Positions 20,577 through 32,399 of a stretch of 64,000 bases of DNA are shown here, one piece after another. The notes beneath the pieces were generated by a model, which saw only the letters and a list, made by a program, of their open reading frames with translations, was not told where the DNA came from and made no database searches. Made by a program: the position numbers and the translations under genes. Positions within the stretch are counted from its first letter, which is position 1. Each line of letters starts with the position of its first letter. This DNA comes from Siphonodentalium dalli (taxonomy: Eukaryota; Mollusca; Scaphopoda; Gadilida; Siphonodentaliidae): the NCBI GenBank assembly GCA_032622095.1, contig CP136062.1:15155710-15219709 (forward strand), in the 5' to 3' direction.

Positions 20577-20685
20577 AAAATCGTGGCTACGGTCAACCTA
20601 GTGTAAAAATTGTGGCTATGGTCAGCTTAGTGTAAAATCGTGGCAACGTTCAGCCTTGTGTAAAAATCGTGGCTACGTGGTACCC
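20577..20685. repeat. Short tandem repeat, about 34-bp unit
   Basis: Four diverged copies of AAAATCGTGGCTACGGTCA followed by ACCTAGTGT. Confidence 0.7.
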
Positions 20686-21179
20686 TGAATACATCTTGAA
20701 CACATTATTTTTTTGTCATAAATAACTATTGATGTAACCTATAAATAAATGTGTATAAACGATAAAGCATTGGGAAATCCCTCATTCACATATTGTATTT
20801 TTTTTATCATCAACAGGTCACGGAAAACCATAAAAGTATGTTAATATAGATTAAAACTTCTATCAAGGTTCTTCCAGATCGTGTGACTATTGGTCAGAAT
20901 ACACTCACATGGTATGAGGCGAACCTAATAACGAGCATCGATGTGGAAGATATTTTTCAATAAAATGTGTTAATTCTCCTTCTTTTTGTCCAAGAGAGAA
21001 ATGACTTACTCCAGCATGCATTTGTCCAAACAATGTTTTTAAAAGTATTTGCTGATTATCACGGTGTGCTTTATATCTACTTATAATGGGATTATAAATG
21101 GGTTCTTGCTTTGCATAAACTTACTGAATCATAGAAGGCTGATGATAGGTGTAAATTAACTTCAGCCTTTATGACTTCT

Positions 21180-21455
21180 CCCTGATAACAGTCCACTTCT
21201 CCCTAATAAAAAAAATAGGGAGAATTGACTTCTCCCTGTGTACCAGTGTAGAGAGAATTGACTTCTCCCAATTTGAAACCTCGAGGCTGGTCCCTGTGTA
21301 CCGGTCTAGAGAGAATTAACTTCTCCCAATTTGAAACCTGGAGGCTGGTCCCTGTGTACCAGTCTAGAGAGAATTAACTTCTCCCAATTTGATACCTGTC
21401 GGCTGGTCCCTGTGTACCAGTCTAGAGAGAATTGACTTCTCCCAATTTGAAGCCT
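21180..21455. repeat. 58-bp minisatellite, left part
   Basis: The unit starts AGAGAATTGACTTCTCCCAA and continues TTTGAAACCTGGAGGCTGG, then TCCCTGTGTACCGGTCTAG. The array is interrupted at 21455/21456 and resumes at 22998. Confidence 0.9.
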
Positions 21456-22997
21456 GAGTCGTTATTTCGCTAAAAATCGGATTGAGAATCCGAAGCCGAT
21501 TACGGGGGCGGGGCTAATTCCCGATTCTAGGTCAGATTTTGAAATCCACTTGGTCTCCGAAACTATGTTTAATGTTCTCCCAGCGTCAAACATTTGTATC
21601 TTATATTTATAAAGTTCATGTTTGTTGTGAAAGTCATGCTTTTCTTCTATGTGTATATACACAGCACATAATTTGCTGCCAATCCGACTTAATCGCATCT
21701 TTTTTTTCAAGTTAAAGTGTGTTTATTGATGAGGGCAAGCATATCTAAACCTGACAGCTCTAGGCCTCCTGAATCAAATTCCGAAGATGTTGTGAAGAAC
21801 ACACGAAACTTGTCAGTTGAACAGGGACGTGACGACAGGGGTTGGTTGGGTTCTCGACCCCCACCCCGAACTTTGGTACAATATGCTTAGCTGTGCAGTC
21901 ATTCATACGTGAGGAAAATCAGGATTATTTTGACTAACTGTTCCAAATAATGATATGTACAAGCCAGCAAACGCAACAAACAAACCCGATTTTAAATAAA
22001 TACATATACAAACTTATGACTAACTTGGGAGAGGGGGTGTCCAGTGATCTGTATATATGTTCAACTTGTTTTGGTAGTCATGTTGCTTTGCCATTACTAA
22101 TTATTTATTTTTTCAGTGTAATAACATATGGGAGAGGGTGTACCCTTAAGTGAGTCAGCACTTGTCCCCCAATTCCTTTGTATGTATAAACAAATGTATG
22201 TGTTATATATCATGTGTTATCTAAATTTGACATATATTTGAAATAAATATATCTATTAAACTTTGGTACATTCCAGCAGTCGGAAATTTCATGCATGACA
22301 CAACATTAGTTGGACATTAATTTGACACCATATATAGGTTGGCATTGTTATCATTGTTTGATTTTTTTCAACCAGTAAAAGTTGGTAATTTTCCAATGTT
22401 GGTGTTTGTCAAGTTGGATATTTCCAAGGGGAGCAAATGGAATTCTGCGAACCTGTGAGATTGATGCTTGGTTCAATGGGGGGGGGGGGGGGGGGGGGGG
22501 GGGTGCAGTTGGTCTGAAATGGATGTAATTATGAAATGGACATATGAAAGTGACAATCAACAATGATTTAATTTTGCTTCGCCATCAACCGAAATGCTCC
22601 CCCAGCGTTACTATCAATAGCGTTATTATTTGGCTAATTTCAGTAATATTCTCCCAGTTTACATTCAATAAAACAAATTTGTCTCCGCACTTAAAATTCT
22701 TTGGTATAGATCGTTTATATTATGCAATAATTTGTACACAAGAGACAGATTCTTATGTTTTATTGTGTTTTTAAACTCCGAGGTGGCGAAATCTCGGTTT
22801 GTTTACATTACGAACATTTGAGTCCGTAATCGGAATCCGAATCCAGAATCGGATTACCACGAAATTGAGATTACGGTCTGTTCGTTTACCGATTCTGCCC
22901 ATTTCTGGTCTGTTCTTTTGCCGAACCACGTCGTACGGGGACCAATCTGTAATCTGAATCCAGATTCTGAATCAGGATTTTAGCGAAATAACGCCTC
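21456..22997. mobile_element. 1.5-kb TIR element inserted in a minisatellite
   Basis: Ends GAGTCGTTATTTCGCTAAAA and TTTTAGCGAAATAACGCCTC are inverted repeats, and subterminal AATCCGA/TCGGATT motifs recur at both ends. Exactly the array sequence is interrupted, so the borders are firm to a few bases. No clear transposase frame. The duplication is too short or ambiguous to assign a superfamily. Confidence 0.75.
22478..22503 (+). repeat. 26-base G run
   Basis: A pure G tract inside the 21456-22997 element. Any frames reading poly-Pro across it are artefacts. Confidence 0.9.
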
Positions 22998-23300
22998 TGG
23001 AGGCTGGCCCCTGTGTACCAGTCTAGAGAGAATTGACTTCTCCCAATTTGATACCTCTCGGCTGGTCCCTGTGTACTGGTCTAGAGAGAATTGACTTCTC
23101 CCAATTTGAAACCTGGAGGCTGGTCCCTGTGTACCGGTCTAGAGAGAATTGACTTCTCCCAATTTGAAACCTGGAGGCTGGTCCCTGTGTACCAGTCTAG
23201 AGAGAATTAACTTCTCCCAATTTGAAACCTCGAGGCTGGTTCCTGTGTTCCAGTCTAGAGAGAATTGACTTCTCCCAATTTGATACCTCTAGGCTGATAC
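22998..23300. repeat. 58-bp minisatellite, right part
   Basis: Five further units of the same repeat as at 21180-21455, ending near CCTCTAGGCTGATACC. Confidence 0.9.
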
Positions 23301-23711
23301 CTGGGGAGGACCTGGTAACCACATGGTTTGAAGAACCTTGATCAAATGTTTTAATCTTGGATTCAGATTTTAAACCTCCTTTTCTGGTTTTCCCTGACCT
23401 GATAAATAAATGTCAATTGATGTAATCCTTGTTATGCATTCTGTGATAATTTTATTTTATGTATGTAACTTTTTATTTACATTTTTAATAATAATATTGT
23501 TATACACAAATAGAAATATCTCAATAATTTGTCCGTCCAGTATATTGCTATAATTACTATTGTCTTACTTTATATACACCATATCACAACAGATCAAGCT
23601 TTGTTCCCCTTCTGATTTTGTAACATTTTTCTAATTGATTGAAACGTTAATATTATTTGTTTTCTACTCTTGTTTGAAACTAATTTAAATATGTTATTCA
23701 GCTGTTTTTAA

Positions 23712-24364
23712 GGCCCGTTTTATACGTCGCGCCAAACGTGTGTCGCGCTATCTTCCCCTGGCTCGACTTTGGCGCGTCTCTGACTCGTGTTACGTTTGTT
23801 TGATTTATAAGTCGAGCCAGCCGGCACGTGCTGTAATCGTATATTTCGAACAATTTTAGCATATCTGATACAAATGCCGTCTGCTATAATCATTTCCGCG
23901 TGATATGAATCTCATAATTTATGCTTTAGTTGGTTTCAAAATCGGGATCCCAACTTTCGCAAAACGTCCTTTGTCAGTCGATACATGCATGTCCCCGTAG
24001 TACCGTACAAGTTAGCACATCTCTGGCCCGATGCTGTTTTATATGACGTGCCAAACACAGGTCGCCCTAGGATGACTCAAGAGATAACGTAATGACGCCA
24101 AAAACTTCAATTTGCTCTCCGCCAAAGGGGTCCTAAATGGGGAATGGTTTTCCCTGAATCATCTTAGCATGACCCTTGTTTAGCACTTCGTATAAAACAG
24201 CGTCGACCCCCAGACGTGTGAAGCACGTCGGGTCGTGTCAGAGAAATTCTGATGCACCAGTTGGTTTTATACGTCGTGCTCCAGTCGCGTTATCTTGGAC
24301 TTTGTCATTTTCACACTAATTAGGCTGGCGCGACCCGTGTCTGGCTCGACGTATAAAACGGGTC
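23712..24364. mobile_element. PIF/Harbinger-like MITE
   Basis: Inverted ends GGCCCGTTTTATACGTCG and CGACGTATAAAACGGGTC are flanked by TAA (23709-23711 and 24365-24367). A 3-bp TAA duplication with G/C-rich ends is typical of PIF/Harbinger. GTCGCGC/GCGCGAC motifs recur inside. No coding region. Confidence 0.72.
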
Positions 24365-24367
24365 TAA

Positions 24368-24640
24368 CCCTTTCATGATGGGATATGCGCTGGTGCTGCA
24401 TTAATTTGCCATTAGTGATCACGTGCCAGTGCATTCTGTTATATATGCCAGTCTCCCATAGGGAGCATTGCATATATATGAGAATGCAATCGCTTACAAG
24501 GTCATAGTAAATATTGTTAGGCCAATGCATTCTCTTAGATATGCAAGGCTCAATATGGGAGACTCGCATATACTTGTATAAGAGAATACATTGGCACAGG
24601 GGTGTTCGTGATATTTCAGGAAGCTCCAGTCATGGAAGGG
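24368..24640. mobile_element. Family B MITE
   Basis: Begins CCCTTTCATGATGGGA next to the Harbinger-like element and ends CTCCAGTCATGGAAGGG before TTAA (24641-24644). The two core hairpins are diverged. Confidence 0.8.
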
Positions 24641-24667
24641 TTAAGAAATATCTCTTGTTCCGATTAA

Positions 24668-25094
24668 AGGTACTCAATCCGAATTAACGCTCGCAAATTA
24701 CTATTTCCTTGGCTTCGGGGTAAAAAATATTTGATTCGAGTCGAGGAACCCACCCATCACAGCTCAGAGTGATCAGATATTGATATTTGAAATCTATTAT
24801 TTTAATTTGGCCCAATAGACAGTCAACGAGAAGAATTTCTTTGACCAAATTGCGGGGTAAATATGGATAACTAAAATCAAGTGGCTTTTTGTGTCAGATA
24901 TTTGACAAACCAGCAAAATTCGTTGAACAAAATATTGATAAATAACAGGTTTTGAGCAATTTTATGCTATAGTTGATTGGTTAGCATTATTTTTGGGCAA
25001 TTAGATTCTGATAACTGAAGGGGCATTTCTTCAAAAAATGTTGTTGGAATGTGATGATAAGTGGACCATCGAATCGGATTGAGTACTAGTACCT
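24668..25094. mobile_element. Family E MITE
   Basis: TTAA at 24664-24667 and 25095-25098, with ends AGGTACTCAATCCGAATT and GATTGAGTACTAGTACCT (the right end has a small repeat of AGTAC). Confidence 0.85.
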
Positions 25095-25369
25095 TTAAGG
25101 TTATGCAGTTATAACCAAACAGTTTGAAGACAAATTCTATTAAATTTACCTTGAAACTTTATATAACTCCATATTGACTGCTTATGATTATATTATCCCT
25201 CTTTAACATTGAACCAAAATAATCCCCTGTTGTGTAGTGAAATCTCCGAAAATGTGAATCCATTTTGGTTTTCCCTCTCAAGTGCATTGTGAAATTGTCT
25301 GGAATATTTGCATATAATTTTTTTTTTAATGCTTTTTATCTGCCATGAGGAAATGTCCAAGATCAATTA

Positions 25370-25580
25370 CAGTAACGCCCTAAATAATCGACTCCTTAAA
25401 TACAGCAGAATTATGGGTAACTTTTCAGGATTTAGATGGAAATATGGCTTGTTGCCATTCATCGGAAAGCTCTCACAGAGCTTTCCGATGAATGGCAACA
25501 AGCCATATTTCCGACTAAATCCTGAAAAGTTACCCATAATTCTGCTGTGGTTAAGGAGTCGATTATTTAGGGCATTACAG
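25370..25580. mobile_element. Family D foldback MITE
   Basis: TA on both sides, ends CAGTAACGCCCTAAATAATC and GGCATTACAG. Almost perfectly palindromic, with the loop at AAGCTCTCACAGAGCTT. Confidence 0.85.
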
Positions 25581-25619
25581 TACCTTCATGATTGTATTAT
25601 TTAAGTTCTGGTTCAGATT

Positions 25620-26097
25620 CAGAACTTGTTTAATGTTGTCAAACATATTCAATGTTAACAACTGTGAATCAAATCATATCAATAAAATTATAAGATATTC
25701 AATATTAACAACTGTGAATCAAATCATATCATATCAATAAAATCATATCATATCAATAAAATTATAAGATACCTGTGGCATTACAATTATGATATCCCTA
25801 TGGCTTTCAAATTATAAAATCCAGGTGGCATTAAAATTATAAAATATGTGTGGTCTTAAAATTATAAGCTACCTGTATTATCGTTATAAAGTATGTGTGG
25901 TCTTAATATTATAAAATACATGTATTAACATTATAAAGTACATGTAAAATTATTAGATAACCATGGCATATGGGCGTTGGGGGAATTAAAATTATAAGAT
26001 GCCATATGGCATTAAACTTATGAGATCCTGGTGGCATAAAATAATAATGGACCTTGCAGCTGGGCCTTGGGGCATTAAAATTATAAGATGGCATTAA
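25620..26097. repeat. AT-rich minisatellite, left part
   Basis: Degenerate units built on GGCATTAAAATTATAAGATCC and GGTGGCATAAAATAATAATG. It is interrupted by a family E MITE at its TTAA and resumes at 26434. Confidence 0.8.
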
Positions 26098-26433
26098 AGG
26101 TACTCAATCCGATTAAGCACCCCTAAATAACTATTTCTTTGGCTTCAGAGGTAAAAAATATTTGATTCTAGTCAAAGAACCCACACATCGATGCTCAGGG
26201 TGATCAGATATTGATTTTGCCCCAGAAACACTTATTCAAACAGAAGAAGATGGATAACTCTAAAATCAAGTGGTAATAATAACGCAATTTTGACCGAGAC
26301 CATTCTTTTGACGGCGTGTTTCTGGGCCACAAACAATAGAAATAACAAAACTTCAAAAATTTATATCTGATCACTCTGAGCCCCGAAGCCAAAGAAATAG
26401 TAATTTATGAGGGTCTGATCGGATTGAGTACCT
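26098..26433. mobile_element. Family E MITE inserted in a minisatellite
   Basis: Flanks read ATGGCATTAA on the left and TTAAAATTATAAG on the right. Joining them at one TTAA recreates the minisatellite word GGCATTAAAATTATAAG, so the target was TTAA and it was duplicated. Ends AGGTACTCAATCCG and CGGATTGAGTACCT. Confidence 0.9.
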
Positions 26434-26605
26434 TTAAAATTATAAGATCCCGGTGGCATAAAAGAATGATGGGCCTTGGGGCATTAAAATTATACGATCC
26501 CTATGGCATCAAAATTATAATATTGTGGTGGCATAAAATAATAATGGGCCTTGGGGTATTAAAATTTTTTAAAGTTCTTGTGTCATACAATTATGAGGCA
26601 CAAAA
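26434..26605. repeat. AT-rich minisatellite, right part
   Basis: Continues the units of 25620-26097, for example GATCCCGGTGGCATAAAA and GGGCCTTGGGGCATTAAA. Confidence 0.8.
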
Positions 26606-26905
26606 GGTCGCTTGGTGACCTCCTTGTTGGATAGTGACAGGACCAGCCCCACCCCATCGCCCTTGTTCTTCTGGACATCAAGATATAATTTATTTGTCCA
26701 ACAAATTCTCTAATCTACTCTTTGGCTGTGCTTGATGTAAGGAAGAAAGGTCGAAATCTTGCAGCTGAAAAAAAAAATATTATCGCAACTCATATTGTCA
26801 GTCCACTGTGACCTGACTACCATGTAAAAATCTGCCACGTACATCTGTGTGTTTGCATGTGTATCTGTCCATAATAGCCGATTCCCGTGTTGTAAATTTA
26901 GTTTG
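26606..26905. other. No recognised feature
   Basis: Unique-looking sequence between the minisatellite and the next MITE; no convincing frame, hairpin or element ends seen. Confidence 0.5.
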
Positions 26906-26909
26906 TTAA

Positions 26910-27218
26910 CCCTTTACCCAACAGAACGGCCCTGTGCCAATGCATTCTCTTATATATGCGAGTCGACCATAGGTCGCCTCGCATATATAAGAGAATGCAT
27001 TGGCTTAACACATTAAAAATTATAAAAAAAATTTAGGCCAATGTACGGTCGCCTCGCATATATAAGAGAATGCATTGGCACAGGGCATAACTGTAACTAT
27101 CACAATGTGGTCAAGGAGCCGGTTCCAATGATATCCATATTTGTATGGTTCTATTGAGACAGACCGAAGATATTTTAGGCTGTTGAAGCTTTATTTGGCC
27201 GGTTTGTTGGGTAAAGGG
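26910..27218. mobile_element. Family A MITE, opposite orientation, one hairpin damaged
   Basis: TTAA at 26906-26909 and 27219-27222. It starts with the short arm (CCCTTTACCCAACAGAACGG) and ends with the long arm GGCCGGTTTGTTGGGTAAAG. One hairpin is complete; the second kept only GGTCGCCTCGCATATATAAG. Confidence 0.87.
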
Positions 27219-27285
27219 TTAACATAGTTGATAAAATGCTCTTAAATTGGGTATGTTGTGTATCACCAAGAGCTAACCGATTATT

Positions 27286-27696
27286 TTAGAGTGTATACTG
27301 CGGAAATTCCGTCGTTCGTACAAAAAATACAATCTTTCGATTAATATGAATTGTACGTGTCATGTAGTGGAGCAACCACACACATTTTGCCTCCAATTTT
27401 ATCAGTGACATAACACTAAGAATAATATATGTAACAGCATGCATCAATGCCCCAGTGGAGATGACATGTATTGTCACATATGGATTGTGCAATCTTGTCT
27501 CGATTCTGGCCTGTAAAGCCAACATGATGCAAATGACGTCATGAGCCGTGATGACGTCTTCTCCGGTTTTCATTAAGCTAACTAACGAAATTGGTCTAAA
27601 TGAAACTAATATGCCTAAAATCACATGGGAATTCTTCAGAAGTTGTGAAGTTGACAATTTTATTTTTGTCTCCTTGGTCCACTGCCGATTCCGCAA
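27286..27696 (-). CDS. Unrecognised 136-codon frame, doubtful
   Basis: The longest non-repetitive frame in this part. Its composition is not low-complexity and it has hydrophobic stretches (VILGILVSFRPISLVSLM; VTYIILSVMSLIKL) that could be membrane segments. I find no family signature, no splice sites that would extend it and no promoter. It could be a decayed gene fragment or a chance frame. The surrounding 27223-27868 holds nothing else. Confidence 0.15.
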   Translation of the reverse strand: MRNRQWTKETKIKLSTSQLLKNSHVILGILVSFRPISLVSLMKTGEDVITAHDVICIMLALQARIETRLHNPYVTIHVISTGALMHAVTYIILSVMSLIKLEAKCVWLLHYMTRTIHINRKIVFFVRTTEFPQYTL

Positions 27697-27868
27697 TTTA
27701 ACAATCTTCAGACAGTTACTAACTGGAAGCCTTGTGTCAATTTCACCAAAAAAACATACACGCCACCAGAATTTGGCTCATCGCTATAGAAAATATAGGA
27801 AAAATTATATGACCTCATCATTCACCCGAGCCTAAGGTATAAGCACCAATGCGCACCTGTGGTTGCTA

Positions 27869-28072
27869 CAGTAATGCTCTAAGTAATCGACCCCTTAACC
27901 ACAGCAGAATTATGGGTAACTTTTCAGGATTTAGTCTGAAATATGGCTTGTTGCCATTCATCGGAAAGCTCTCACAAAGAGCTTTCCGATGAATGGCAAC
28001 AAGCCATGTTTCCGACTAAATCCTGAAAAGTTACCCATAATTCTGCTGTGGTTAAAGAGTCGATTACTTAGG
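27869..28072. mobile_element. Family D MITE, split by nested insertions
   Basis: Starts CAGTAATGCTCTAAGTAATC and runs to CGATTACTTAGG, where it is cut. The missing terminal GGCATTACTG is found at 29351-29360, beyond a hAT-like element and a family A MITE. Confidence 0.8.
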
Positions 28073-28960
28073 CAGGGTTCCCGCGGGTCCTTGAATACCC
28101 TTGAATTTAAAAATCATTGTTCAAGGGCCCTTGAAACCCTTGAATTCCAGTACCAGCCCTTGAAAACCCTTGAATGTGAACCTAATATATAAACACAAGA
28201 TAGAAGGTATACACCAGGTTATAACGCAATGCGAACGCACGATGTCAACTCACATAGAAACATACGGAACACAGTGACCTAATGACCTTTGACCAACTGA
28301 CATAGAATGTAAATAGTGGCTATTACGCGCTATGAATTTCACACTGTTTACAGTAGTAACAATCGATCGAGTAATTATGTATTGCTCATTGTGATTGGTC
28401 AATGACTATCCCCTCCAGCTATTGACAAATCAAATTGCGCGTAACATATCCGAAGTCGGCTGAAAATTCGAACTGGAGTGAATTATGAATATGTGCCTTC
28501 GGTAAAGAGTTTGATAAAAGATTGTAGATTATGATGCAAGTTGTGTTTTGTATTAATTTCACACCCTTGTGTGGATAAGTTTAGTTCAATCCATGACTGT
28601 GACTACCATTGATACTAAAACTATCTTTACTGTGATTTATGGCTAATGAAAAACCAGTAATTAGATGTGCATCACCTAAGAGGATTGTTAACATTATGGC
28701 TTGTGTTCCTCTTGATGTATACAACAATATGTATTCAATGGTTGTTATCCATTGAATACACGTGTCTCATGCCCACATGTTGAATAAATACTGTTAACAC
28801 AGCACCCTACTTTTTCCAGGTTACAGTCTTTTTCCGCCCCGCAGGTTCTTGAAAACCCTTGAATTTTTAGCATATAACTCCTTGAAAACCCTTGAATTTT
28901 GACCCCGAATACTCCTTGAAAACCCTTGAATTTCATATGAAAATAGCTGCAAGAACCCTG
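28073..28960. mobile_element. hAT-like element with CCTTGAA repeats near both ends
   Basis: Ends CAGGGTTCCCGCGGGTCC and GCTGCAAGAACCCTG, the CAGGGTTC class of hAT termini. Both subterminal regions carry repeated CCCTTGAA/CCTTGAAAACCCTTGAA words (28088-28175 and 28845-28930). Inserted in the family D copy. The 8-bp duplication is obscured by the next insertion. No transposase frame. Confidence 0.7.
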
Positions 28961-28964
28961 TTAA

Positions 28965-29346
28965 CCCTTTACCCAACAAACCGGCCAAAACCGGCCAAAT
29001 AAAGCTTCAACAGCCTAAAATATCTTGGGTCTGTCTCAATAAAACCATACAAATATGGATATCATTGGAACCGGCTCATTGACCACATTGTGATGGTTAC
29101 AGTTATGCCCTGTGCCAATGCATTCTCTTATATATGCGAGTCGACCATAGGTCGCCTCGCATATATAAGAGAATGCATTGGCCTAAAAAAAATCTTTTTT
29201 TACCATTTTTTCTTACATTCTTTAACAATTTTATAATTTTTAATGTGTTAAGCCAATGCATTCTCTTATATATGCGAGGCGACCTATGGTCGACTCGCAT
29301 ATATAAGAGAATGCATTGGCACAGGGCCGTTCTGTTGGGTAAAGGG
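28965..29346. mobile_element. Family A double-hairpin MITE
   Basis: Left TTAA 28961-28964 directly abuts the hAT-like element; the right flank is TTAT. Both hairpins are complete with TCGACCATAGGTCGCC and its reverse complement as loops. Confidence 0.87.
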
Positions 29347-29350
29347 TTAT

Positions 29351-29360
29351 GGCATTACTG
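29351..29360. mobile_element. Detached right end of the split family D MITE
   Basis: GGCATTACTG is the conserved terminus missing from the copy that starts at 27869. Confidence 0.55.
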
Positions 29361-29654
29361 TGATGCCTGTACAATAGTATGGTCATAGTAGGGCTTCTTA
29401 TATCCATTTTGGCTCCCATTGACATTTTGTGAAGAAATATAGCTAGTGTCCCAGTGATGTTTCTTGACATCTCAAGCAACAGAGTTTGTGTTGAAGATGC
29501 CCCCGGGGGTCGGGACGGATGCGGGATTTATCGGAGTTTGCATCCATGTTGATCACATAACCCAATATTCTGCCTCCATTAAGAAACAGTAGCTTTTATT
29601 GGTCAGAGCACTGCACAACTTATCACATTGCATGTTCAAGGGAAACCAAGTGTC

Positions 29655-30330
29655 TTCACCCATGGTGCGATAACTCAAAACAATTTCTATCCGATCGGAA
29701 CCAAATTTTGTACATGAGTTTATCAGCCTGAAATACATATAGAGTTCGAATATGGGTTTGATCCGATTTTTGTCCCCTGAAAAAAAAAATTCGGGGGGCT
29801 ATTAAAATAGCCGGTGTGCGTCCGTGTGTCCGTCCGTGCATCCGGAAATGGTTTCCAGATGATAACTTTAGTTTCGGTTATTAGATCAAAAGGAAATTTC
29901 ATAGGTTTATCAGACCAAGATACAGGTTAAGTTCGAATATGGGTTTGCTCCGCCAATTTTTGCGAGAGTTATGGCCCTTATTTTACTTAGAATCTTGTAA
30001 TTTTCTGGTTTCCGGATGATAACTTCAGTTTGTGTGATCATATCTGAACCAAATATGGTATGTGAGTTTATCAGCCCTATGTACAGGTCAAGTTCGAATA
30101 TGGGTATGCTCCGCCCATTTTTGCGAGAGTTGTGGCCCTTTTTCGACTTGTTTTACTTAGAAAACTTATCACTTTTTCGGTTTCCGGATTATATCTCAAG
30201 TTTGGATCCTTTAATTGCAAATACCGTTTTTATGTGGATCAGTCATATAAAGATACAGGTCAAGTTCGAATTTGAGTTTGATCTGATGATTTTTCTCAGA
30301 GTTATCGGCTTTTCGACTTAGAAAATTTAA
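29655..30330. repeat. Diverged tandem repeat, about 160-190 bp
   Basis: Four units share GATAACT-x-x-AGTTT, GTTTATCAG, a CAGGT-x-AAGTTCGAATATGGG block and TTTTGCGAGAGTT-x-TGGCCC. The first two are separated by a GTCCGTCCGTGCATCCGG segment. I associate this type with common mollusc interspersed repeats. Confidence 0.65.
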
Positions 30331-30599
30331 TTTTTCTTGTAATTTTCTTCATTTTGTGCCAATTTGAGGTTATATTTTGACTTTAAGAGTTTTTTTAAGA
30401 TTTGGTTATTTGTATGCATGTCAGTAATGAGACAATGCACAAGTGTCTTATCCATATAGTATACTTCTACAAAGCCCCGCTCCAAATGAAGCCACCATTT
30501 CGGGGGACACTGTGGCCGAGCGGCCTTTTATTTTGTAATGGACAAAAAAATTTTTTTTTATTGTTGTTAGATTCAAATCCTTGCTCAATTTGACAAACA

Positions 30600-31190
30600 A
30601 ACAAAAACATGATTTTTTTTTTAATCTACAGTGCTAAAAAGATTTCTGTGTAGGTCCATCTAAAATTTCCACCTCCTGTCATAGCTCAGGAGTGGAAACT
30701 CCTTTAATGCACACTCCATAAAACACTATTTTTAATATTCTTATATAACTAGAGGTGATGTTTTGTTTTAAAAAATCCTAAAATCACCTGCATCTCAGTT
30801 ACAAGAGAATCAAATTATCCATGTTAATGAATTATGCACTTCAATATTCCTGGAAATTATAGCCTGACCATTTGTCAGGAGTTTAATTTATTTATAATGT
30901 GTCAGATGTGATTAATTAATGGCTTGCTTCAAGTTGCTTGTAAGCATGGCCATTTGTGCCCAGTACAAATGGTACAGGTGGTGATTGCTATAGTGTTATT
31001 CCAAGCCAATGTTTTGCAGCAATAATGTCAATTAGTCAGTATAAATTGACCCTCTCCTGTGAAGCCCCATAACTTATTAAAAAAAAATAAAAAATTCTTC
31101 AGTGAATTACTGAGACTCATATAAACATCTTCCTGGGAACCACCGTGATGATTAATCTTCTATGTGGTGTGAAGGGGCTTTGGATGGAGG
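30600..31190. other. No recognised feature
   Basis: AT-rich, unique-looking sequence. No exon, hairpin or repeat family was seen. Confidence 0.5.
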
Positions 31191-31192
31191 TA

Positions 31193-31405
31193 CAGTAATG
31201 CTCTAATTAATCGACCTCTTAACCAAAGCAGAATTATGGGTAACTTTTCAGGATTTAGTCGGAAATATGGCTTGTTGCCATTCATTGGAAAGCTCTCGCC
31301 GAGAGCTTTCCGATGAATGGCAACAAGCCATATTTCCGACTAAATCCTGAAAAGTTACCCATAATTCTGCTTTGGTTAAGAGGTCGATTAATTAGAGCAT
31401 TACTG
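31193..31405. mobile_element. Family D foldback MITE
   Basis: TA flanks, ends CAGTAATGCTCTAATTAATC and GAGCATTACTG. It is one of the most symmetrical copies, meeting at AGCTCTCGCCGAGAGCT. Confidence 0.87.
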
Positions 31406-31485
31406 TACAATGTATTGTCACTGACCAGTAAAAAATAACCAGAGCTACTGGTGTAACACTTTCCAAGTGATCCTCACACCTTCTA

Positions 31486-31507
31486 CCCCCCCCCCCCCCC
31501 CCCCCCC
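31486..31507 (+). repeat. 22-base C run
   Basis: A pure C tract, followed soon after by a short TA repeat (ATATATATAT). Confidence 0.9.
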
Positions 31508-31509
31508 TG

Positions 31510-32399
31510 TAGACAAAATATATATATATCATTAATATCATTAATCATTATATTAATATGTCAGCTCTTGCGATTAGCCAATCAGTGTCTATAGATAGTG
31601 GCGGTATATGAACCCATATTAGGTCAGTGACCCCATATGAAATCAGGTATTAGGTGCTTACCCACCATCTTGTTTTTCAGAAACTCTGTCGCCTCGGGAA
31701 TATTTGTGGTGTATTTTGTGCCAAGAAGGGGATATCTGTTGGAAATCATTTTCTGCGAATTTAAAGACATAGTACAATGTACCAAAAACCTGCATGCGAT
31801 ATATTTGAGGAATTCTAAAGACTCGTAAATTAACTATCAAACTCAACAAGTTGTCCTACTTCTGGTGATTAGCCTTTGACTCAATGTGTTGATATGGAAA
31901 ATATTAACCCCCTTTTACCAATTCCATGTCTTGTGAACCTATTCCATTATTAATAACTCTATTATTTTGATATCTCACATGGCAATTTACAACAAAATAA
32001 ATAGAATTGCTTACACTATGATAGTCTTAGTAGGCTCTATAGTTTAGATGTTATATTAACCCTTCTCTTTTGACCTATAAATTCCAATAGTTGGTGTTAT
32101 GATGAACATTTGTTTATTCTACTTCAGCACATAACAGTATACTGTATGATCTATGATCCCTATCAGATCATATCAATCTACTATCCCCAATAGGTGGTTT
32201 AAACATCTGCCGATCGTGATCGGCCTCTCGTATCATGACTTAATTCAGGTTGAACAACGTTAGGGTATTCGGACAGATCCATAGAAGTTTTTGACATTTT
32301 GTGCTGATATCATCTTTGGCATAAATTAAAAATTGCTATGAATTACCATGCAGGACTGTCGGCAAAACATAATACGTTATTGTGGTAGATTGACACGGT
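31510..32399. other. No recognised feature
   Basis: Sequence between the C run and the large palindrome. Two short opposite-strand frames at 31637-31849 overlap each other and look accidental. Confidence 0.5.

Noticed and set aside
30510-30530. GTGGCCGAGCGGCC, resembling a tRNA box A
   Set aside because: No box B or cloverleaf follows at the right spacing.
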